This document shows positions 58,345 through 64,000 of a stretch of DNA of 64,000 nucleotides, piece after piece. A program made the translations under genes and the position numbers. Below the pieces are notes generated by a model, which was given only the letters and a program-made list of their open reading frames with translations, was not told the DNA's origin and made no database searches. Source of the stretch: Anaerobutyricum stercoris (lineage in GTDB: Bacteria > Bacillota > Clostridia > Lachnospirales > Lachnospiraceae); contig DXBR01000049.1 of assembly GCA_019116455.1 (NCBI GenBank), positions 37,426 to 101,425 of the forward strand, read 5' to 3'. Within the stretch, counting starts at the first letter, position 1. Every line of letters begins with the position of its first letter.

Positions 58345-59421
58345 ATGAAGAATTGGAAATCTGCGATACTAAAATCCTGTATGTTGCTGGCGGCTGTCTT
58401 CCTGATCGGCGCGGCAGTCCCGGCTAGTGCAAAGACGGCACCGAAGCTGTCCAGTAAAAAAATCACCTTGAAAGTCGGACAGAAAAAGAAACTGAAAGTG
58501 AAGAATGTCAAAAAGAAAAAGATTAAATGGTCTTCCAAAAACAAGGCCATTGCAACTGTAAATAAGAAAGGCAAGGTAGTAGGTAAGAAAAAAGGCAAAA
58601 CTACGATTATTGCCAAAGTCAGTAAAAAGAAGCTGAAATGTAAGGTCGTTGTGAAAAAAGCCGATACTAAGAAAAAATCAAATGGAAAAAATAAAGGTAA
58701 CAATAAGATCAGTAAAGCTGTGGAAAAAGAATTGCCATCTGCTAAACAGTACCGTGTTTTGAATGGTCCGGAAACAATGGCAGTAGGAAAACCTGCTAAT
58801 TTATTTGATTATGTTTACTATGCAGGTAAACGAATTAACGCACCGTCTAATGAAGCAAAAGTAAAAGGTTACAAATGGACTAGTTCCAACAATTCAATTG
58901 TATCTATTGATAAGTATGGTGTTGCCACGCCCCAAAAAGAAGGTAAGGTTAATCTTTCCTTTAAATATTTAGATCGTTCCGGAGAATGGAGAGAATCAAA
59001 TACTCTCAAGGCTGAAGTTGTCAATGTAGGTGATGTTTCCTACACAGTGTCTTTTGGATTGAATAGGGATTTATTAAATATGGATTCTAAATATCTTGAA
59101 CTCAATTTACCTAGATATAATTCTCCAGATGCATTTAACTATATAAATGTTACAGTAACTAACAACTCTGATACGAAAATTTTTGTAAGTAAAAAGTTCG
59201 GTATACAGACTGGAGGTTGGGATGATTGGCCAACTAGAGATAATCAGGATGTGGAAATTCCTGCAAAATCTTCTAAAACTATTTGGTATGGATTTACTGA
59301 AAAAGGTGGGGTAGAATTACAAAAAGATATTTATAGAACCTCTTTAACCTATTCCATCAATGGTAAAGATGCACTCATTTATTATTATCCTGAAACTGGT
59401 ATTTATGAAGTATCAAAATAA
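58345..59421 (+). CDS. secreted Lys-rich protein with bacterial Ig-like (Big_2) domains
   Basis: 358 residues. Signal peptide (about 1-29, ending PASAKT). Residues about 32-108 form a Lys-rich Big_2-type domain (SSKKITLKVGQKKKL, KWSSKNKAIATVNKKGKVVG). After a linker, a second Ig-like part has KWTSSNNSIVSIDKYGVATP (about 173-192). The C-terminal 130 residues are unassigned beta-rich. No LPXTG-type motif is seen, so it is secreted or bound by charge to the wall. The gene is AT-rich in its second half. Ribosome site GAAAGGAG. Confidence 0.75.
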   Translation: MKNWKSAILKSCMLLAAVFLIGAAVPASAKTAPKLSSKKITLKVGQKKKLKVKNVKKKKIKWSSKNKAIATVNKKGKVVGKKKGKTTIIAKVSKKKLKCKVVVKKADTKKKSNGKNKGNNKISKAVEKELPSAKQYRVLNGPETMAVGKPANLFDYVYYAGKRINAPSNEAKVKGYKWTSSNNSIVSIDKYGVATPQKEGKVNLSFKYLDRSGEWRESNTLKAEVVNVGDVSYTVSFGLNRDLLNMDSKYLELNLPRYNSPDAFNYINVTVTNNSDTKIFVSKKFGIQTGGWDDWPTRDNQDVEIPAKSSKTIWYGFTEKGGVELQKDIYRTSLTYSINGKDALIYYYPETGIYEVSK

Positions 59422-59434
59422 TTAAATAATTCTA

Positions 59435-59470
59435 GAAATCCCGGGAGTAAAATCCTGGGATTTCTTTTTA
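59435..59470 (+). terminator. terminator of the Ig-like protein gene
   Basis: GAAATCCCGGG pairs with CCTGGGATTTC (one G-T), followed by TTTTT. Confidence 0.85.
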
Positions 59471-59471
59471 G

Positions 59472-59536
59472 AAGGGGAACACCTTAAAAGAGGTAAATTT
59501 ATCATTGTTACCTAAGAGGAGTTCTCCTTTTATTTT
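59472..59536 (+). terminator. second nested hairpin before the adhesin gene
   Basis: AAGGGGAAC pairs with GTTCTCCTT and AGGTAA with TTACCT inside it, followed by TTATTTTTC. A back-up terminator or a leader structure. Confidence 0.5.
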
Positions 59537-59681
59537 TCAGAGATGTGACAAAGAAGTCATTGTCGCTGAAATCTGATATAAATTTAAAAGAAGGGAAGTG
59601 ATATTATCAAAAGGGAAAGATCGCCACCATAAATAATCCATTAATCGAATAGAACAAAAAGTAGAAGGAGGAAGTATATTT

Positions 59682-62600
59682 ATGAGTAGATTAAAAACAA
59701 AGTTAAAACGGATGTTGTCTTTCCTTACAACATTCCTTTTAACTATATCAAGTCTAGCCGCGACTATAACGCCAGTGAGTGTATATGCGGCAGATACACT
59801 AAAGGGAAATGTAGAAGTTACCACTTTGAAAGATGCCACAGTCAAGGGCTATGGTGCTTTCGATTTAGAATCCAATGCCTCCCAGTACAGTGTTGAGCAT
59901 TCAAAAAACCTTACGAAAGCTTCCGGCAATGACTGGATCTGGCAACCGGGAGATCAGGGAGCAACCGGAGCTATTGGAGAAGAAAGATTAGGCAATGCTT
60001 ATATTGCGGAACTGAAAGATGACAACTATTGGATTCAGTACAATGGTATTGAACTTAAAGAAGGGACCACTATAATGGGGACTTACGATGTTCGTGTGGT
60101 TTTCAGTAATCCAAAAGGAGCTATCAGCGGTGCTTATGGTAAAGATATTGCCGTGTTCGACGGACAGCTTGGCGCAGTTCGTTTTCGTGGTTACAAAAGC
60201 TTAGATTGTGAAATCTTTGTATACGAACATGGTACAAAAAATCTGGTGACTGGCGATGATGGAAAAATGCATCTGCGTTTTATCGATATTGACTGTCATC
60301 AGGCTATTGAGGTTTTAACACCTAGCCGTGTTGATTGGGCGTATAAACGAAACAAGTTGTCCTGGATGGGTCAAAATAAGTGTGATGAGATCGGCGCTGA
60401 GTATGGCAATACCGTATGGTACAATGGACCAACCGATGTGCGTGATGACTGGATTCAGGCAAAAGTAGGTTCCGCTAATTACAAGACAGCCGCCCGCCAT
60501 ACCTTTACATTAGGTTTCACCCCAGGCTCAAATGCGGAGAATACCTTTAAGGTACGATATTACTCTGGAGGTGTGGATGAGATTGGAACACAGAAAAATG
60601 GTGCCTTCTTCTCCTTTGATGGAAACTTAGACCTGGATGTGGAAGACGACCCGTTCTTTTCCGGCAGTGTATCCAAACAAGTCAACGGGACAACGGATGC
60701 TGTCCTGTCCAATGCGAAGGAAAGCTTCACCTATACGCTAAATGCTGTCATTGACGCCGGTTCCACAGGCGGAACACAGTTTACTGTGACCGATACTCTG
60801 GATAGCGTTTTGCAGCCGACTGCCATTACGGCGATCACCAAAGACGGCGCGGATGTATCCGGAAACTTTGATTACAGTATCAATGGCCAGACGGTGACGG
60901 TGAGCGCGAAATCCTCGTATCTGGCGACAAACCCGACCGGGACATTTTCTATCAATGTAGCCACAAAGATCAAAGATGGAGCGAACCTCGCGCCATATTA
61001 TGACGCGGCAAGGAATTACGCTGTCATCAATAATAAGTGTACGCTGACGACCAACGATGGAGAGGATGCTGTGAGTACGGATTCCAATACCGTTACGGTC
61101 CGCGTCCCGCTGGCAGAGCTGACCCTGGATAAGGTGGCGGATGCCTATGAGTATAAGGTGGGCGATACGGTTACGTATACGATTTCCGTAAAAAATGTAA
61201 CGGCCAATTCCACCGCTTACGATGTGGTCATGACCGACGCCATCCCGTCAGATCTGCAGGTGACTGGCGTGACGCCGAGTGCCGGCTCCGGCTCTGTGGA
61301 TGGCCAGAACGTCCGTGTCACAGGGGTAAACCTGGGAGCCAACCAGACACTGACCGTAAAAGTGACCTGCAAGGCACTGGAATCCGGAAACACGAAAGAG
61401 CTGTATAATACGGCCAGTTCAACCTGTTGGAACATTAAAAATCCATCCGGTCATGCTGATGATGACGCAGAGACTTATATCAACAGCGCGGTCCTGACGG
61501 TAGATAAGACGGTCGATCAGTATGAGTATGAGATTGGCGATACTGCCACCTTCACGGTAAAAATAGCTAACACAAGTACAGGTACGGCTAATAACGTTGT
61601 CATCGCGGATGATGTGCCAGAGGGCATGACTTTAGACTATGATTCCGTGGAAATTTCCGGCCTGCCGGAAACCGTTGTTGTGCCGGTGGCAGGGACAAAA
61701 GACCCGACCAATGCCTTAAACCCAGAGTACCGCAATGAGACAGAAACCCGGAATGTCACCGCCGACAAGGAAAAGAGCGGGGATAATGGCTGGAAGTATA
61801 CCATCAACCATTTCCCGGCAGGAGCTACAGCGACCATCACCTATACAGCCACAGCCAATGAAAAGGGCAACGGCAAGGAAGCCCAGAACATCGTGACCGT
61901 GACCGCTGATAACGCTCCAAAGGTACAGGATGAGGCGGAATATTACATCAATACTGCGAAGCTTACCATCGATAAATCCTATATCAATCCGTATAAAGCG
62001 GAGAAGAATGATAATCGTGCAGACAATGAATTTCGTGTCTACGAGGAAGAGACGGGCTACGAGAAAGTCCAGTATCAGGTCGTCGTCACAAGTGCTGGCG
62101 CTGATGGCACCGTGGCAAAGGATGTGGTCATTGATGACCTGACCCTGCCGGATGGCCTGGTATTAAATTATGAGGATATCGTCATCACAGAGACTGCTGC
62201 GGATGGGACAACCATTACCTTTGAGAAAGCGTCCGGTGGAAACGGCAAGACGATACAGTATAAGATCGCCGGCACCGAAGATGAGACCAATAAGCTGAAT
62301 CCAGAACTCTACGATGAGACTGAAGACCGTATCCCGGTCATCACCATTGAACAGTCCGGGAACGGTTTTATCGTCAAAGATACATACTTGGAAAAAGGCG
62401 CGTTCCTGACCATCAAATATAACGCCAACGCCCTGGAGAATAACGAAGTGGACGTTAATGGTACAGAGATCACCAATACAGCAAAGGCGACCGCGGCAAA
62501 CGTGGAAAAAGAGGAAGACGGCAGCTATAAAGTGGTAAAAGATGCTACTACTGTTTACATCAATTCCCCTCGTCTTCAAATCGTCAAGGAAGCAGACTCC

Positions 62601-64000
62601 GATGAGTATGAGATCGGAGATAATGTTTCTTATACGATTGATGTAATCAATACCCATAAAGGAACCATCGCCCGGAACCTTGTCTTTACCGATAAGTTGG
62701 AAACCGAAGGCGTGGAATTTTTGACCGGCACGATCGCCCTGTATGATACCAACGGCTATGAGCTGCGGGAAGGCACTGACCTGGCCGGGGAAGATGATTA
62801 CACGAAGACAGCCAAAGTCGATGAATTTATCCTGCGTTCCGACAAACATTTAGTTGTGGACGGCAATTATGACCTCTATGATCTGGCAAATGGCAAGAAC
62901 CCGGAAGAACAGGCATCCTGGAATCCGCCATATGTGAATGTCACCAGTGAGACAACAATGTCTATCAAATATGATATGAAGATCACGGATAAAGACCTGG
63001 CAGGTAAAGAGATTCTGAATACTGCAACCGCAGTCTCTGACGAAGCCTTAAAGGTCACAACGGATGAGACTGTGATTCCGGATGGCCCGAACCCAAAGGT
63101 AGAAAAAGAAATCGACAATGCTTCTCCGGTAGTAGGGAAAGATGTGACATTTACTTTGACATTTACCAATCCAAACCAGAACACCACTGCAGAAGACATA
63201 CAGATTACGGATTCCCTGGATAAAACCGGGATGATTACTATCTATGAAGAATCTATGTCTGTAAAGCTGAATAACGAAGATGTTACGGAACAGGTGCAGA
63301 TTACTTATAATGAGACAATGGATGGGTTTGACATTGATACCGGTCTTGACCTGACTGAAGATGATACCCTCGTAGTGACCTATCGGGCAAAGGTGCTTCC
63401 GGAAGCCGGGGACGTGGAATTGATGAATACCGCCGGTGTAAGTTGCAGCAATAACCCGGAATGGAAGTATGACGGTGTGCCGTTTATCCCGGAGAAAAAG
63501 GTGCCGAAACTGGCGATTGAAAAAACGTCAGATAAAGACGTCTATCAGGTAGGGGACACTGGGCATTATACCGTCACTGTTACCCAGACAACAGAAGACA
63601 TGACTGCAAAGCAGGTCGTGATTAAAGATGCGCTGCAAGTAGAAGGTGCAAAAATACAGGTAGACACCATTAAGCTGTATTTTAATGATGTGGAGATCAC
63701 GCCGGCAAAAATCACATCCGATGTGAACGGCTATACCATTGAAACTGGAAAAGACCTGACCGATAAAGACAGCCTGAAAGTCACCTATGATGTCTACTTT
63801 GAGTCTGGCCGTCTGAACGGACAGACCGTGCCGAACACAGCAAAGGCAAAGGCCGAAAATACGGAAACAGAAACCGACCGGGAAGTACCGCTCACTCCAG
63901 TGGGAGATGGCCTGGAAGCCAAAAAAGAGGCGGACCCGGCAGGCGGCACGGTGGTGAAGGCTGGTGATACCATCCAGTATACGATCACTGTTAAGAACAT
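59682..64000 (+). CDS. giant DUF11-repeat surface protein, 3' end outside the window
   Basis: At least 1439 residues, still open at the window end. Signal peptide (about 1-40, ending VSVYAAD), an N-terminal domain (about 40-320), then at least eight DUF11/isopeptide-type beta repeats beginning at about residues 325, 475, 603, 757, 961, 1137, 1273 and 1407. Each starts with a strand such as LTLDKVADAYEYKVGDTVTY or LTVDKTVDQYEYEIGD and closes near NTA. Such stalks are usually anchored by a sortase; the sortase B of this element is the candidate. AAGGAGG fixes the start. The first 320 codons are more AT-rich than the repeats. Confidence 0.9.
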   Translation, partial: MSRLKTKLKRMLSFLTTFLLTISSLAATITPVSVYAADTLKGNVEVTTLKDATVKGYGAFDLESNASQYSVEHSKNLTKASGNDWIWQPGDQGATGAIGEERLGNAYIAELKDDNYWIQYNGIELKEGTTIMGTYDVRVVFSNPKGAISGAYGKDIAVFDGQLGAVRFRGYKSLDCEIFVYEHGTKNLVTGDDGKMHLRFIDIDCHQAIEVLTPSRVDWAYKRNKLSWMGQNKCDEIGAEYGNTVWYNGPTDVRDDWIQAKVGSANYKTAARHTFTLGFTPGSNAENTFKVRYYSGGVDEIGTQKNGAFFSFDGNLDLDVEDDPFFSGSVSKQVNGTTDAVLSNAKESFTYTLNAVIDAGSTGGTQFTVTDTLDSVLQPTAITAITKDGADVSGNFDYSINGQTVTVSAKSSYLATNPTGTFSINVATKIKDGANLAPYYDAARNYAVINNKCTLTTNDGEDAVSTDSNTVTVRVPLAELTLDKVADAYEYKVGDTVTYTISVKNVTANSTAYDVVMTDAIPSDLQVTGVTPSAGSGSVDGQNVRVTGVNLGANQTLTVKVTCKALESGNTKELYNTASSTCWNIKNPSGHADDDAETYINSAVLTVDKTVDQYEYEIGDTATFTVKIANTSTGTANNVVIADDVPEGMTLDYDSVEISGLPETVVVPVAGTKDPTNALNPEYRNETETRNVTADKEKSGDNGWKYTINHFPAGATATITYTATANEKGNGKEAQNIVTVTADNAPKVQDEAEYYINTAKLTIDKSYINPYKAEKNDNRADNEFRVYEEETGYEKVQYQVVVTSAGADGTVAKDVVIDDLTLPDGLVLNYEDIVITETAADGTTITFEKASGGNGKTIQYKIAGTEDETNKLNPELYDETEDRIPVITIEQSGNGFIVKDTYLEKGAFLTIKYNANALENNEVDVNGTEITNTAKATAANVEKEEDGSYKVVKDATTVYINSPRLQIVKEADSDEYEIGDNVSYTIDVINTHKGTIARNLVFTDKLETEGVEFLTGTIALYDTNGYELREGTDLAGEDDYTKTAKVDEFILRSDKHLVVDGNYDLYDLANGKNPEEQASWNPPYVNVTSETTMSIKYDMKITDKDLAGKEILNTATAVSDEALKVTTDETVIPDGPNPKVEKEIDNASPVVGKDVTFTLTFTNPNQNTTAEDIQITDSLDKTGMITIYEESMSVKLNNEDVTEQVQITYNETMDGFDIDTGLDLTEDDTLVVTYRAKVLPEAGDVELMNTAGVSCSNNPEWKYDGVPFIPEKKVPKLAIEKTSDKDVYQVGDTGHYTVTVTQTTEDMTAKQVVIKDALQVEGAKIQVDTIKLYFNDVEITPAKITSDVNGYTIETGKDLTDKDSLKVTYDVYFESGRLNGQTVPNTAKAKAENTETETDREVPLTPVGDGLEAKKEADPAGGTVVKAGDTIQYTITVKN

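Larger units (their letters stand above)
45747..64000. mobile_element. integrative and conjugative element, Tn1549-like, right end outside the window
   Basis: The gene set (ParA, ParB, sortase B, SSB, RepA_N/DUF6017 initiator, AraC and XRE regulators, large surface protein) matches the maintenance and surface module of Tn1549-like elements in Firmicutes. The left boundary is not fixed; it lies somewhere in 45389-45747. No integrase, relaxase, VirB4 or coupling protein is visible. The interspersed 17-bp palindrome is confined to its middle part. Confidence 0.7.

Noticed and set aside
58131..58703. 190-residue minus-strand frame rich in Phe and Leu
   Set aside because: Antisense of the Lys-rich Ig-like gene and of two palindrome copies (it reads VLKFST twice).

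Overview
The window reads as chromosome of a gut-type Clostridia, most likely Lachnospiraceae. The grounds are gene families and order: a FolB-FolK fusion, clostridial-type PurF with a propeptide and Fe-S cysteines, rnfCDGEAB, CodY, YlmC/YmxH, an NrdR-YifB-DprA-TopA run, moderate GC and AGGAGG ribosome binding sites. No rRNA gene, tRNA gene or CRISPR array was recognised. The species cannot be named from the sequence alone.

The first 45.4 kb is ordinary core genome. It starts inside folP and continues with folate (folB-folK), phenylalanine (pheA), an LTA-synthase-like sulfatase, polyphosphate genes (ppx/gppA-like and ppk1) and a GH3 lipoprotein. Purine genes follow, scattered rather than in one operon: purF, purB and purA here and a single-chain purL at 26.4 kb, with a SpoVB/MurJ-type flippase between purB and purA. 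After a family 2 glycosyltransferase and a NusG-domain-II protein comes the six-gene Rnf complex with its own promoter and terminator. An alpha/beta hydrolase that lacks its serine nucleophile, a YlmC-like protein and a minus-strand pair (small Cys-rich protein, luxS) precede purL. At 30.3-34.3 kb is a small carbohydrate-acid operon (hydroxyacid dehydrogenase, four-carbon acid sugar kinase, cyclase-family hydrolase) with a palindromic operator inside its promoter and a convergent FCD-type GntR regulator. Then come pnp with a structured leader, nrdR, yifB, dprA, topA, codY and a DUF262 (GmrS-like) gene.

From about 45.4 kb the character changes. A cluster of strong inverted repeats lies at 45.43-45.7 kb, followed by an integrative and conjugative element that runs off the right end. 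Its genes are small HTH proteins, ParA, ParB, membrane and hypothetical proteins, sortase B, SSB, a RepA_N/DUF6017-type replication initiator, an AraC regulator, a P-loop kinase, Cro/CI and BlaI-type regulators, a Lys-rich Ig-like secreted protein and a giant DUF11-repeat surface protein. This set matches the Tn1549-like elements of Firmicutes. No integrase, relaxase or mating-channel gene lies in the window, so those parts should be to the right.

The least explained signals are all in the element. A 17-bp palindrome (GTACTGAAATTCAGTAC, central base A or T) occurs 13 times between 49.5 and 58.4 kb, almost always exactly at gene ends, and in four genes the stop codon lies inside it. A hairpin with arms of about 50 nt sits at 48.92-49.05 kb. 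Four GAATCG-N9-CGATTC sites lie beside the rep gene. Two promoters share an identical 25-bp upstream element. Together they suggest an element-wide DNA-binding or regulatory system whose protein partner is unknown.
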